Shown here: piece after piece, positions 1-12,800 of the stretch
Numbering within the stretch: the stretch's first letter is position 1
Layout of the letters: every line of letters starts with the position of its first letter
Origin: Capitulum mitella
Lineage: Eukaryota; Arthropoda; Thecostraca; Pollicipedomorpha; Pollicipedidae
Direction: 5' to 3'
NCBI GenBank assembly: GCA_030062745.1
Contig: CP099854.1
Span: 15,226,876-15,290,875 of the forward strand
Length of the DNA stretch: 64,000 nt
Translations under genes and position numbers: made by a program
The notes under the pieces: model-generated
The model's database searches: none
What the model was told of the DNA's origin: nothing
The model's input: the letters and a program-made list of their open reading frames with translations, nothing else

Positions 1-665
1 TGTTCACGTGCACGTTGTCTGAGGGCAAGGGTAGCGTCTCGTTGGCCTTTTCAAGCGATGACGGTGCCTGTCGGAAGGACGTTTTAAACCTCAGGAGTTC
101 TCTCAGCAGGAGGCAGCGGTGTCTACACCAGACGGTCGGCCGTGGCCGCGCCGCGCCGCGCCGCCGGGCCGTGCGTTTATTGTCGTTGGCGCCGTGTGTG
201 CCGCGCGGCGCGCCGCCACAGCGGGCTCGTTGTTCTGTTGACCGGGGCGCTGGGCGGGCCGCCGGCTCGCGGGCCAGAGTTGGGCCAACTCTGGAGTTCC
301 GGAGTTGTCGGAGTTCCGGCGGCGGGTGGCGTCATTAGCGCGGGATCTGCCGACGCCGGCTGACGGCTGGCAGTGAGCGCTGATCACGCGCCGCGCGGCC
401 GAACTGGTGCGCCGAGCCACTGCGGCCGACCTCGCTGCGTTCGCTCCGCCGGCTCCGACAGCTCTGAGCTGTGCCGGGCCGCATCGGTTTAGACCCGAGG
501 TGTCGTCAGGTTCCAGTCCGCACACATTTCGGTTTGGTTGAGGTGTTGAATGAGGCCGGGACCACTTCGATGGACGCGACACGTCCGACTGAAGACGATT
601 GGCTTTGTTCCTCGCTCCCAGTACAATGCATTTGCTCCGATGGTGATACCCCATGTGCCGTCCGT

Positions 666-778
666 CAACTTTCAGCTCCGGGAATTCGGCCCTCCCCCCA
701 ATCCCGGGAGTTTTGCCCCCAGTTCCAGGGAGTCGCGCCCCCAGTTCCGGGAAGTCACGCCCCCGGCAGGAATTCCGG
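666..778. repeat. Short GC-rich degenerate tandem repeat
   Basis: About three imperfect copies of a roughly 23-bp unit built on GCCCCCAGTTCCGGGAAGTC lie between two GGAATTC-type motifs (near 680 and 770). The phrase GCTCCGATGGTGAT occurs once on each side (near 635 and 778), so the array may lie within a small direct duplication. No function is implied. Confidence 0.45.
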
Positions 779-1947
779 CTCCGATGGTGATTGCGGTGTT
801 CGCGTGTGACGGGTGACCGAGGCCTCAGGCGCGGGCCAGGCCCGCGGCCGACGCGGCCGTCTGCGGCTGGTTAGCCGTGTTTTCGAGCCTCGGATTTCGC
901 CTGAAATCCTTGAGGGGGCCGGTTCGTCCCCCCCCCCGAGATCTCCTACGTACGAGACCGATTTCGACGGAACAGGGCTTAGAGCCGACTTGTGACCCGA
1001 ACTAACTTTCCACCTATGAAAAATCACCCCCTCCCCAAAATAAAAGTAAAAAGCGCTTATGGCGCCTTCAGGCGCCAAAAACGTGGTAAACGGCCGATTT
1101 TCGTTATCTGGCATGCTACGCGGCAAGCATCTATGTCGGCTCTTGTATCAGCTTTTTGGTCTTTAGGTAGTGTCGGAACCTGTGGATTAGTTTCCACTCA
1201 ATTTTACCCCATTGGGTAGACCAGTTGCATTATCCTTACGTGACACGATGCTTGAAATACATTAGAAACATCAAAAGCGTATCCAGGATTCTAAAATAGG
1301 GGGTGGTTATAAACTATCAATAGTATCAATTGTGTTCTCATAATACGAAATTATGGTCGTTTTTTCCTTGTGTCTCCTTTGCATTTTCCCTGCATCCGCC
1401 CTGCCACCGCATGCAAGACTATATGCTGTATATACATTTTCCATCAGTGTCACTGTGGGGTTGAAATCGGGGATGTAAGTAATTTGTAGTCTGGGGTCCC
1501 AGATTTCTGTACCTGGCCTCGCCCTTGTTCCTTATTTATGCTCGCACTACAACTTATATCCTTTGTATCATACCGTGGCCTCTAAAAACGTTTTGTTAGG
1601 TATACCTTGACTTCACCCCGTAAAATCACGTTGCATTATCCCTTATAATATTCCACTCATCCGCCCTTGGCAGCCTTGAAAATTTTTTGAGACAGTGTAA
1701 TTGGACAGTTATCATAACTGTCGCTTACTGAAATCGTATTAGTGGTAATATTACCTGACAGCGCCGATGTCTCAACGAACAAGCACGCTTCCGAAACGAC
1801 CGCAAAATGGCCTGACGTGCCTCCCAGAAACATCTAGGGTCGCTCCTGTTCAGTATAGGACATTTAAATATTGGAGTAACGTGTAAAAAAGAAAGTAGGA
1901 AAGTCGCCGAATTTCAGCGCGATAGCGCAAACGGGTTGACTTTGGCG

Positions 1948-1990
1948 CCGGGAAAACATCCGGCTACCGGGATGTTTTCCCGGTAGCCGG
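1948..1990. repeat. Two interleaved, mutually exclusive inverted repeats
   Basis: Arm X (1948-1961, CCGGGAAAACATCC) is perfectly complementary to 1970-1983, giving a 14-bp hairpin with an 8-base loop. Arm Y (1960-1971, CCGGCTACCGGG) is perfectly complementary to 1979-1990, giving a 12-bp hairpin with a 7-base loop. The order is X-Y-X'-Y' and the arms overlap, so only one hairpin can form at a time. A replication template switch could create this; a structured RNA is also possible. No gene is adjacent. Confidence 0.8.
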
Positions 1991-4539
1991 AAGATTGCAA
2001 AACCCCTAAGCCTGGTGACGATGAATGTGGAAGAAAAACGCTGACTCTGGCGTGCGTCGTGTTTTGCAGTAGAAATGCATAATGGCGTGAAACGAAGACA
2101 GGTGGCAGGAAAAACGGTCCGTACAGGCGATCCCTCACGGATTACACCTGTACCTGGCCGGAAGCCACGTCTGGAGGCGTGAAGCCGTGGCGAAACCCTG
2201 TGGCCCTCTGCAGTTCTCACATCGTGCGCATCGGGTGGATCCAATCGACGGTTCTTTTTCGCCGAGGAAGGGAGCAGACCAGTTGGTGGAGAGTGTCAAA
2301 GGATGCAGTGGTTACCGTAAACAGTTGGAAAATGCCATATATATATATTTGCATATTTAGTTCTGAACTGGTGTTACCTAGGCTTTTAGTACAGACTCAG
2401 GTGCGACTCGTGCTTGTTTATAAGATTTTTCAGTCTCATTAACAAACCAACAGCCACATTACTAACAGCCAGTTTCGTGCACGGATTTTGTTACCTTGAC
2501 CGGACCGTGCTCGCCCCCCCCCCCTCCGTCCCCACCCCGCCAGACCCACGAGCACCTGATGTGCTGTCGGTTGTGATACATATAGCTGGGCGTATGGTAG
2601 GTAGGGTGGCACTGGTACTAGTTCTGGATAATTTTAACTATCACCATACGGAGCATTTGCACTAACGCGCCGTACGTGAGGGAGCCGATTGGAACAGACA
2701 TAGCGATTCGGAACATAAGAGGCATGGGGCGTTGGGGTTGACATCACGTGATAGTTCGTTCCTTCTTCTGCAACAGAGGTTGAATGTGTTTTATGTAGCT
2801 CGTGCCGTTAACTCTGCAGGTCAGACTAGGTCAGAACGGCCAAAATGGCTAGTTTTCCCTTCTCAGTCTCCATTTTACTCTTGATGTGTGAATAGCATGC
2901 AATGCTTGTAACGTCCCTCGTAGTTCGATGAACAACACACGACATGACATTATAAAGAAGCACAAGCCCTATGCCTCCAAAAATTGGCTGAAAATGGCAC
3001 AGCACCATCAAACGTAAAGGCACTGACGGCTCACTATGGACCAGTCTGTCTTCTCTCGGCGACCGCCCTGACCTAGCCCCGAGGCTCCTCTATACACCAC
3101 CCCCAAGCTGATCATGCCGAGCTCGGTACCGGGGCCGCGTGTACGACCGCGGTTGCATGACGCATTTTAGCGCTTCCAAAGCTCAGTCATTCCATTCCAA
3201 GTCATTCCAAAGCCACTTTTATGTCGTTTGCAGCGCGATCGGTACGTTCTTGACGACTGCCAGCTGTTTTTGTTTAGGCTGTTTAGATGAGAATGTTTTG
3301 TTCAGGCTGTTTAGGCGTGATTTCGTTTTTGTGTCACTGACGTACAGATCCACCTGTCTGGAACGGTTCATGTACCGAGCCGAGACTGAAAGTGCCACGT
3401 GGCCAACGTCAGCCCATGATACGAGTCGTTCGCCGTTTTCTGAACGGAGACCTCATGGCAAAACAGCGTCGGAACCTCGCAATGCTGGGCGTGGATGACG
3501 CATTTTAAGTTTTTGGCTTTTATCTGTTCCATGTGGTTTCATCTCGTCCTTGTTCTGTCCAACCTCGACAAAACTCCGTCTTTCCGGCACAACTCAAGCA
3601 CCAAATAAACCTCCGTACGTAATCGCACTCCATGTAATGATCATTACCGGTCGAAAAAGCCTCTGTCGACGTAAACCATAGTCTTACATGGTACAAAATG
3701 CCGTAATACCAGATAAATAAATAACACTCATAAGTCGGCCGTCATGTGTTGTGTCCGATTCCAGGTCCCCATTTGCTCTCTTCTTTCGGCACCAGCTATG
3801 AACCATTCAAATCGCTGACGTGTCTTCCCAAAGCTCTGAAATTCTGTCAAGGACTTCAGCGCTTGACAGATGATTTCGATCATTTCGGAGCTGCGTGATT
3901 GAGAGGAGATGTTTAATGGGCACTTAATTTGTGACATTAAGACGGAGCGTTTTGGAGAGCAGATCTGGCTTAACGCGGATGAGGGGACGGATGACGCACG
4001 GCTCCTGTCGGCTCGTCTAACTACGGATACATCGTACTGGTCTAGCCCAGTGTTTCCCGAGTTGCCCGCTAGGCGCTGTCGCTAACCCAATTCATCTGTT
4101 GTTTCAGGTACGTTAGTTGCCGAATCATCCGCGAGATGGCACTGCTGGGACGTGTGAGTACTTTTTCCAGGCTTCGGCTGTTAAAGCTGTAGAACACGAA
4201 GGAAACAGAAGGCATGCATGGCATATCCGAACGCACGCACGTATCCGAACATGGCAGAATTGAGTTGATCATACTATTGTATCAGCAAAACTAGACTCCC
4301 CACATCTCAAGGGGCAAGTTAACACCTTAAACAACCGCATAAGTCGTCGAGGTGGGCCGGGCGCGCCATTTTCGTCTGCTTTGCCCCGTAAGTCGCAGAT
4401 TGCGCTGGAAATGAGCAGCGCTACATGCTGGATGATGCCATATGGCCCTCTTAACATGAGCTGTAAACGAACGCCGAATGGTGGTGCGGTTGCTGTCCGT
4501 GATTTAAAACACGCAAAGCTCTCCCATTTCTGTAATAGC

Positions 4540-4640
4540 TGAGGTTTGGAATCTTGCGAATCCTCGAATCCTGAAGACGGGGATTCGAACCCTGAAAATC
4601 AGGATTCGAATCCTGAAAACCACAGTCGAATCCCGAAAGT
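4540..4640. repeat. Degenerate GATTCGAATCC-type repeat
   Basis: The self-complementary word GATTCGAATCC and variants (GAATCCTGAA, GATTCGAACCC) recur about six times here. One stretch resembles a tRNA T-arm by chance, but there is no acceptor, D or anticodon arm around it. The same core seeds the regular hexamer array at 5164-5232. Confidence 0.5.
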
Positions 4641-5163
4641 CATGATTCACATCTGCAAATAATTGTATTAAAGTGCTCTCTGCGTCCAAATTTTCTCCCA
4701 AGAAACTAAATGTAACACGTATATTTTGGCATTACATCGAACTGAGTCGCTCGTCCTGGGTTTTATTGTGTTGGTTATTGTCGGACCCAACTGCTGTTAT
4801 TACTGGTGTTACTCCGCCACCACCAGGCAAGGATTTTATGCTGTGCACGATTGTTAGCTTGCTGATTGGTCAGACATCCATTGCGCGCACAAACATTTAA
4901 GGGAGTGTTGTGGCACGGTGCTCGCGTTGTCATGTTAACCTTGCCCACTTTGTCCCCATTTCTTATCAAAAACCAAAACTACGGCACGTGCACAGACTGG
5001 TACCAATGCCCCTCCATTCTTTGGCTGAATTAAAAGTGCGCCACTTGTAGAAACGGCAGCAGAATAGTCAACCGGAAACCATTGAAATCGGTTTAGAAGT
5101 GGTAATTACACGACGTTAAAAATGTCAAGATTTCGGTGCAAGAACTCGACTATTCGAATACTG

Positions 5164-5232
5164 GATTCGAATCCGAATCCGAATCCGAATCCGAATCCGA
5201 ATCCGAACCCGAACCCGAACCCGAACCCGAAC
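5164..5232. repeat. (GAATCC)n/(GAACCC)n hexanucleotide microsatellite
   Basis: An uninterrupted hexamer array of about eleven units. The first part is GAATCC units and the second GAACCC units, so a single substitution appears to have spread through half the array. The translations (SESESE or PNPNPN) are products of the repeat and not protein evidence. Confidence 0.9.
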
Positions 5233-7559
5233 TCACCCACTGTAGGATTTCAGTCCCAAAATACATGCGAGTCCTCAGCACTAATATCTGTTTTAGTCAT
5301 ATGATATTAAGGATTATTTTTTGTATAACCCATTACCGTGAAATGCGCTGTGAATAAGCCGCAATGGTTGCTTCCGTCTGGAATATTCGCGACTGACTCG
5401 GAGCAGTAACGTCTTGAGGGTCCTTATCAGGCTCCTTAAGGACCCCAAGGAAATCCTGGGCTGTATGGAGGTTTTTGGACTGCTTTGTTGACCTGAGAGG
5501 CCCTAAGAAAGTTATCGAATTCCTTGTAAATTCCCGAGTTCCCTCACCAAATTCTGAAGAGCTTCAGATAGAAACTGATAGTGTTCGTGTTTTGTCTGGT
5601 GTCTTTGTAAATGCACGATAAATTTCCGTAAAATTCTGGAGCACTCAAAACTGTCAAGGGTATTTTTCCTTTACGGGCCTCCGTCATCAATGATGGGGTA
5701 CATCTCGAAGGAAGAGCTTCGGTCCCTGCTGTCCTTGGCTGTAACCCTGTCGTTGTATGTGAAGTTTCACTATAGGGTTGTTCATTAGCTCTGAATGTTT
5801 CCCAGGGATTTTTTCCCGGTGTGTGGCAAACACCATTGAAATGCGAAGGTGTTTTTTTTTTTACTCAGCAGGGAAACGTATTGATCGGACGCGGACGTGC
5901 TGACAGCTTTCATCCCCCCTGTGAAACAGGAGGAATGGATATAAACACAGTACTTTCCCTGTTTTCTCGGATCCCATCACGAGCACATTACTCGTAAGCG
6001 CGATCTCTCTCAACTTTAGCGCAGACTTTGAAAGCTTCACACGCATGTTGCCTGCAAGTGATTGAAATTAAGCTGAAACGCCGGAAAGCAAACATTTCCG
6101 GATTAACTGGAGCTGAGTTGGCGTAACGTGGAATTCATTGGTGTTGCAGTGAGCCCATGTGGTCGTGTGTGATCTTAGAAATTCTAAAGGATGACTTTTG
6201 CAAGTTTAGAAGCTGTGCTTCTGACTTTTGGACTTGGGTGGTGTCCCGCCTAAAAGGAAAAAATGTTATAGCGGCTGCTAGCAATAGACTCTGAAGAAGG
6301 TTTGCAGTTTTGTATCGACCGTTTTGTTCTTTTTGTTTTGTTCTTCCATCGTGGTACGATGGACTGAGTACTTGGGGTATGGCGCAGCTAGCGTGTTCTC
6401 GGCGTTGCGTGATGAAGTGCGTGCAGCAGTGAACGGTGAACGTGACGACCCACCTGTCGGAGGTGTTTGGCTGCGATTGACGGTGTGCCGCCTGATGACA
6501 GTGATCGTAGGTTCTCTGCGTGGCGCGCCATCCGGGCTGCTGAATAGTTATCAGGAGGTACTGTCCTCGCAGGATCCCTGTGCTTTGCCTTGCATATCAG
6601 CGGCTTTTGTTCATGTAGCGGTGCATCTTCAGGCTATTGATGGACCTCCTTACATACTAATATTTCCGTTGCTATGGACGCAATGCGTCTGGTTATTTAT
6701 CCTTCTATTGGGCCTTCAAAATGCATGCTGTTTGCTCTTGAGAATTCCAGATGTCGCCGTGAACTGCGGAATACCATCCGTTTTACGCTCTTGAGAAAAG
6801 TTGGGCCCGGCTAGTTGTAGGCCCGGGGCCCTGTGGAGCGCAGGAGCCATTTCGTAGTGGATCGGCCGACCTTGACCAGAGGCCTGGCATTGTGGCTGTC
6901 CATGTACCGCCATAGAGCCGCCCTTTCCGCCGCTCTGCACAGATTCATCACCAGTCACGCTTTTCGCTGCAACACACGCTAGCTGGTCGTCGTTGGTCTG
7001 CTCGTGCGCTTCTCTCGAACTGTGTTGTCCAGGTCTGTCGACCGTGCTATGACCTGTTCACACGGAGACAGCGGTGGTGGTGACTCGTAGTTTTTGGGAC
7101 ATTGACTCTGTATCTTATCACGGCGCGGACCGTATCTCGGTGGCGCGGACCGCGGCACCGCGCACCGGGTCGCTCGCGCAGACACTTGTCTCCGAGTCAG
7201 ATAGAAGTCCAATCCAAATAGCACTTCCATGTTTGGTAGTCTAGTGCGGCCCAGAGGTTCCCCAAGTCCGCAGAGGTTAATGCACGTTTCCATAGGAGCT
7301 GCACAGTGTTTTTGACGTCCTGTAGAGAACGTTTTGTCGTACTTCGTACAGACACCCCTTGTCGTGAGTCTTGATGACTTTTGCAGTCGGTTTTCCGTCG
7401 TTTGTATGTCAGTTCGCCTTAGTCCGTGTCTTCTGCCTGTCTTGTCCCGAAAATGATTCTGCACGCTTCATGAAGAAGACGTGGCATGTGGGCATTTTAT
7501 GCCATTTGAAAGGTTTCGGTCTCTTTGAATGGCCTGCAATGTGACAAACTGACTGATTG

Positions 7560-8173
7560 ACGAAGACCAAGATTTTCATGTGTGGCGGCGGCGGTGTGTC
7601 GGTCGTCTGCGCCGGCTGCGCCGGTCGAGCGACGCTTGTGTCGGGACGGCCGCGGCTCGACCTCTGTCGTTATCTGGGACCGGCAGGAGCGCGGCCGTAT
7701 CGCGGCCCCCGCACGCCGCCCCCTGCTCGGCACCAGACGCCCTCAGACATCACGCGGCCGTCGGCTCGGCGCCGCAGGACCGGCTCCGGCTGCGGCGTGC
7801 GGTGCGCGGGTGCTGCTCTGTCCGGCCGGTCGGCGTGTCAGCCGTACTCGGCGGCCTGAACTGACCTGAACTCGGCCCGCTCGGCGGTCACTGGCCGGAG
7901 GGAGGCTCGGTGGCTCGGCTCGCGCTCAGACGGCGACGGACCAGCCGCCGCCGCACGCCCGCACGGCCGGCGGAACCTCGGAGCCGGCGGCGCGCGGTCT
8001 TCAGCGGCGTTCTCACCGCGTCTGGACGAAGGCGCCGCAGTCGTCGCCGTGCGGCAGACCTGGTGGCGTGATTTGACTCGTCGGGCGCCAGTCCGTCCCC
8101 GGGCGACCCCTGGGCCGAGTGGCCGGCCCCGGCCTGCGCCCTCTCCGCCTCCGGTCTCACGCCAGACGCCAGC
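7560..8173 (+). promoter_or_regulatory. CpG-rich upstream region of the CRAL-TRIO gene
   Basis: This 600-bp stretch is strongly GC- and CpG-rich and runs directly into the start codon at 8174. It is the likely 5' UTR and promoter of the CRAL-TRIO gene. I see no TATA box or clear initiator, so transcription probably starts at dispersed sites. Several overlapping open frames rich in Arg, Ala and Pro lie here; none matches a family, and they are best read as CpG-rich non-coding DNA. An additional 5' UTR exon further upstream cannot be excluded. Confidence 0.4.
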
Positions 8174-9551
8174 ATGACCGACTGCGGCGACCTGATGGCG
8201 CTGCGCGCCGCCCCATATGAATGCTCGCTGTCGGAGCCACTGCTGCAGCAGGCCATGACTGAGCTGTTCGAGGTGCCGAACAGGCGCCAGGCGGACGTGC
8301 AGCACGTGCGCGACTGGCTGGCCAAGCAGCCGCACCTACGCAGTCGTGACGACGACCGCTTCCTGATCATGTTCCTGCGCGGGTGCAAGTTCAGCCTGGA
8401 GCGCACTAAGGAGAAGCTGGAGTTGTACCACTCGCTGAAGACGCACTGTCCGGAGATGATGGGCGGCGGCGACCCGCAGGACGCCGACGTGCGGCGCGCG
8501 CTGGTCTGCGGCGGATTCGTGCCCATGCCGAAGCCGCTGCCGAACGGCCAGAGACTGGTCATCATCCGCGTAGCCAAGCGGGACACGGAGAGGTAAGCGG
8601 TCTGCGTTCTGCTTCGGCTCTTGTCGTGCTACCAGACTCACCGGAGAGATGTTTTCGGCGGATTGTTTGTTGGCGTAAGGAAATATTTTTTTGTCGGGTC
8701 GCTCGTTGGCTTTAAATTGTGGCCGATGAAGTTTCCGAAGGCCATACGGAAGCTGGAAGAGGCTTGTTAACATTCCTTTTTGATAAACCTTTGCGATGCC
8801 TCGGCTTTTCTCGATTTATTTCGAGTTCTACGCTCATTTGCAAGTATGCATATGGTCATGAAACTGCGTGCCCAAAGTTTGCGCGTAGCCAGTACGCATT
8901 GCACGTTGCGAATGACATTTCGATGATTCACTGTAAATAAAAGATCCAGTTATTTGCGTTTGTGATGTTTTCGACTTCACTGACGCGTCTGGACCTCTGT
9001 TGGCCAGGACCTCGCAGGAGACGATGTTCCGCGTGTCGAACATGATCTTGGCGATGATGGCTGAGGAGGACGAGGCGTCGCAAGTGACAGGTTTCGTCGG
9101 CCTCCTGGACCTGAAGGACGCCACGCTCGCTCACGCGGCCTCCATGACGCCCACCCTGGTGAAGAAGGCCGTCACCTGCTGGGACGCCTTCCCTGTCCGC
9201 CAGAAGGGCGCGCACTACTTCAACAGCCCGGCCGGCATGGACCCCGTGCTGAACCTGTTCAAGTCGTTCATGAAGGAGAAGCTGCGCAAAAGGATCTGGG
9301 TGCACGGCACGGACCAGGCGTCGCTGCACGCGGCCATTCCGCCCGGCTGCCTGCCCGAGGAGTACGGCGGCACGCTGGGCAGCATCGAGCACCTGGTGTC
9401 GGCCATGGTCAAGAAGGTGGACGCCAACCGGGACTTCTTCCTCGACTACATGAAGTACGGCGTGGATGAAAAGCTGCGCCGGGGGAAGCAGAAGTCGGCG
9501 GCGGACCTGTTCGGAATCGAGGGCTCGTTCAGGCGGCTGGAGATCGACTGA
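8174..9551 (+). CDS. CRAL-TRIO lipid-transfer protein (alpha-tocopherol transfer protein-like), two exons
   Basis: The coding sequence joins 8174-8592 and 9008-9551 and encodes 320 residues, a usual length for the family. The donor is AG|GTAAGC at 8593 and the acceptor CCAG|G at 9006-9007; the intron splits one Arg codon in phase 2 and the frame stays open to the TGA at 9549. The ATG at 8174 has A at -3. The CRAL-TRIO N-terminal helical domain covers about residues 30-90 and includes DDDRFLIMFLRGCKFSLE. The lipid-binding core covers about 110-275, with the hallmark LPEEYGG at 255-261. There is no signal peptide or membrane segment, so the protein is probably cytosolic. Family members bind hydrophobic ligands such as tocopherol, retinoids or phosphoinositides; the ligand here cannot be read from sequence. 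A short charged tail follows the core. Orthology to a named gene is uncertain because this family is expanded in arthropods. Confidence 0.93.
8593..9007 (+). other. Intron of the CRAL-TRIO gene
   Basis: A 415-bp intron with GTAAGC at its 5' end and a TTGGCCAG acceptor at its 3' end. It is clearly more AT-rich than the exons, and stop codons interrupt the coding frame immediately after the donor (the first in-frame codon past GTAAGC is TAA). No nested feature was seen. Confidence 0.88.
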
Positions 9552-9740
9552 GAGCGCCTGTGGGTGGCCGATGACGTGGCCATCTCCGCCGCCTGCCACG
9601 ATTGCTGCTGGTCGGCGAAACACTGTCCCGTGGTATTCTGCGTGTGGTTAGTTGTCATTGGGCCGCCCTGTTTGCGCACCGTACGGCTGAAGTAAACTGC
9701 TAGAACGTTTGAGCGTTTTTCTCCTGGTGGTCACAAGCAG

Positions 9741-9761
9741 GTTGGTATAACGTGTGTATAC

Positions 9762-9821
<60 letters not shown>

Positions 9822-9829
9822 ATACCGAC
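9741..9829. repeat. (TA)n array inside an 11-bp inverted repeat
   Basis: A (TA)n array of about 48 bp (9770-9817), preceded by a TGTATACATATACA ramp, is bounded by GTTGGTATAAC (9741-9751) and GTTATACCGAC (9819-9829). These are inverted copies with one mismatch, so the whole block can fold into one long hairpin or cruciform. It lies about 190 bp past the CRAL-TRIO stop codon, possibly in or just beyond the 3' UTR. Confidence 0.75.
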
Positions 9830-12800
9830 ATAACAACATAATATAAGATGCTGCTTTTTGCATAATATGTTATGTTAGCGTAACAAGTTGGCAAGCTACC
9901 GCTGGATGCCTTTTCGATAATCTTGTCACTGATGGTATGCGGTTGTTGTCCGTCTGAGAGACAATGCGGCGACATTTTTGCCAGACCGGCGTCGCCGTCC
10001 AGGACTGTTCCGTTTCGGTCATTTTCCGGAAGACGGCGATGGTTACGAAACGTGCGCCGATTCCAGTCAGGTGACCAGTGACCAGTCATACGTCATGGAC
10101 CATCGATCGCTGGCTCACGACCCCGGCTTTATGCCATGTCATGCTAACCAGTAGTTGTAATATTCCTGTACGTTATTAATGATGGAAGCTGTGTATTGTG
10201 GTTGTTGTAAATCAGTACCGTTTTCTGATTCAAACGCCTCCGATCGTAGAAGGCAGGTATGAGATTGCTGCTGCATGTGCTGTTGTGCTGTCCGTACGTG
10301 CTGCGCGTGGTATACTGCGTACATTGAAATCAGCTCCGCAGACGGGCTGAGCAGCGGAGAACGTTCCTCGATAACGCATAATTCACCGTCGTGGAGAGGC
10401 ATAGGGTTGATATTTTTCAGAGTTCAGTTATGATGCGGCCGATAGTCGAGAGGCTCGGCGACGGTGTGATGCTTTCGGGAACGCCATGTCTGAGCGGCAT
10501 GAAGGGTGGCTGCTGCCGTCAACTGATGTCCTTGAATCAGGACCCAGGCTGTCTGCTCAGAGGTAGCCAGCCATCTGAAGATGTTCCTAAGACCGGTATT
10601 AACCTTGAAAAAATGTACGGTCTTCTAGTGGACTACGTGGCCCCGGTCTTGACAAGCTTATTGGCGATCTCGACCATTCGTCCATCTACACCGGTCTGAC
10701 CACAGTATTGGAAAAATAGATGGTTGGATACTCCAAAAACCTGCGGTTTCTTTGATGCATTTGGACCCTTGGACGTCCTGCCGGATTTGCGTCTCTTTTT
10801 AGCATTTTGACCTTCGAACATGAGTAGTGGTATGCTTATGTAACGACGAGATTGGTGTGGTAGCGGTTGGTACGAAGCATGATATGGCTTTATACCGAAC
10901 ACATGTCATAGTGGGTGCAGGACCGGAGAACAAGCGAGGGCTAAATGTACCGGAAAACAAATGACGTAAGCAGTGTGACTAGCACTAACATAACAGGACG
11001 ATTTGTCTTTTGAGTAGTCGATGTGTGAAGTGTTTAGGAGATGGGTGAAACGGAGGGAGCTCGACAGGGAATCAGCGTGCACTGGATCTTGTTCATTTGA
11101 CCCTAGTCAGCGTCGAATTTTGCATGAGCACAAAGATATCTCATGACCTTCCGCCTTCCACTTGGGGATCCACAGATTATGTGGGCCACCCTGAATATTA
11201 CTCTGGAACCTTGCCAATTTTACGCATAGTGGTATACAACATGTGTTATTTTTCGTCCACACAACGAACTCTACTTTGTGTGCCGTAGGTTCATGAATCA
11301 GTGGATGTATCTGTCCGATGATTTTGGATGGAACCGAACCGTTTTTGGTGGGGAAAGGACGCAGGTGATGGTGTAGTCACGATTGTTTGAATTGTTTGTT
11401 TGTGTAGTCACGATTGATGTTGAACAAAAGGGGTATATGCTATATACTGTACCTTGGCTTTACGATATTTCATGCATTGCACGGGAAGAAGGACGCGAAC
11501 TATTATTTTTAATTGGCCTGGAAATCTAACTTACTCACTTCATCTGGAGGAGGTTCTTTCTTTGCTGTTTAACATTGTTTTCTATTTTTTCCCCACCAGT
11601 GGTTCTGTTTGTTCTCCTGGATATGCCCCTGCACGGATCGGAACCAGAACATGTCAGGTGATCGGAACTTTGTTATCGATGTTCACGCTACGGAGCTATC
11701 ACTGTGTTTCGCACTGAATCATCTGTCGTTTTCTGTTTGGGTATTGTTACTTTTACGCTGCTTTGTCATCGTGTGTCCGGCAGATTTATGCTGGACCGAT
11801 TTTTATGTTTAAGTTCCATTCAACCCAGGGTCAGCATGCCGACTCAAAATTAGTTTACATTCAAAGTATTTCGCAGAATGAGGCGACTCAACTTTGACTC
11901 GCAAAAAAGAATTAAATCGACGCAGTTTTAAACTCATGATTGAGTCCGCTCAGCGTTATGACCCAAGGTCGAATAAGAACATTACAATGAAAACATGAAG
12001 TCAGCATCACAAATTTCATAAAAAAAGAACGGTATACTATAGATGGGTTGCATATGATCTACATTGCCTTATTACATAGTTCACAGTGAACAAAAATAGC
12101 ACAATTTTTGCACAGGTAGAATACGTAACTGTGGCCAAATGGGTTTTAGGGCTTTGTCTGCATGCAGTTTCATGCAGACAAAGGTTGAATCTAGATTTCA
12201 CGATTATTGTTTAGGCGGTTGCAACTTTTTTTATTGCAACGAAAAATGCAATTTTTACCGCCTTGGGACGCCGAAAAGTTACATCATCCCATAATGACAG
12301 CCATGAAAGATAAATCGGTAATCCAGTTAAGAAAAGAGCAAAGAACAGATATTGCTCCACTTTCTTTGCCCAGGGCCTTACCCGAACCCAAGACATATTT
12401 CTGCTGTCGTTTTACTTTATATGATCAAACGGCCTGACAAAGATAACAAGACATCTGCTAAGATGTCTGCTATCGAATGCCTATTTGGATATGTTATGGG
12501 TCATTTTGTGGGTCATTTTTTTACTCAGAGGACCCCAACTTTTTCTGTCACACATCTATCATATTCCGTAACCTAAAACTTCGCATTCACGGCAATGCGC
12601 TCGTCGCACAAGGGCATCGTGGCACAACACCTGCCCAGGGCAGCCGGCGGCCATTGTTGTGCAAGTGTCTCAGTGGTGGGTCATCATATGATGATTGAAT
12701 TTGCTCTCGGCTGGACCGCAAATGTGTCACGACCAGACTCGTTCGCTTCGCGTTATGGGTCCATAATGCGAGCGTCGAGGATGACCATGAGAGTATCGGA

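Larger units (their letters stand above)
1..7559. other. Non-coding left flank, no gene recognised
   Basis: I recognise no gene here. Bases 1-900 are GC- and CpG-rich; the overlapping open frames there (including a minus-strand one at 103-654) are rich in Arg, Ala and Pro and lack domain motifs, as expected of GC-rich DNA with few stops. From about 1000 the sequence is more AT-rich and carries only small repeats, listed separately (666-778, 1948-1990, 4540-4640, 5164-5232). The open frame 6324-6794 (+) starts at a TTG and has a hydrophobic but unrecognisable translation; I do not call it a gene. No RNA gene was seen. Confidence 0.6.

Noticed and set aside
103-654. 183-codon minus-strand frame at the window start
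   Set aside because: Arg/Ala-rich translation of CpG-rich DNA with competing frames on the other strand and no motifs.
4560-4620. tRNA T-arm-like GATTCGAACCC
   Set aside because: Part of a GATTCGAATCC repeat; no other tRNA arms nearby.
6324-6794. 156-codon hydrophobic frame
   Set aside because: Starts at TTG, no recognisable family, no splice or promoter support.
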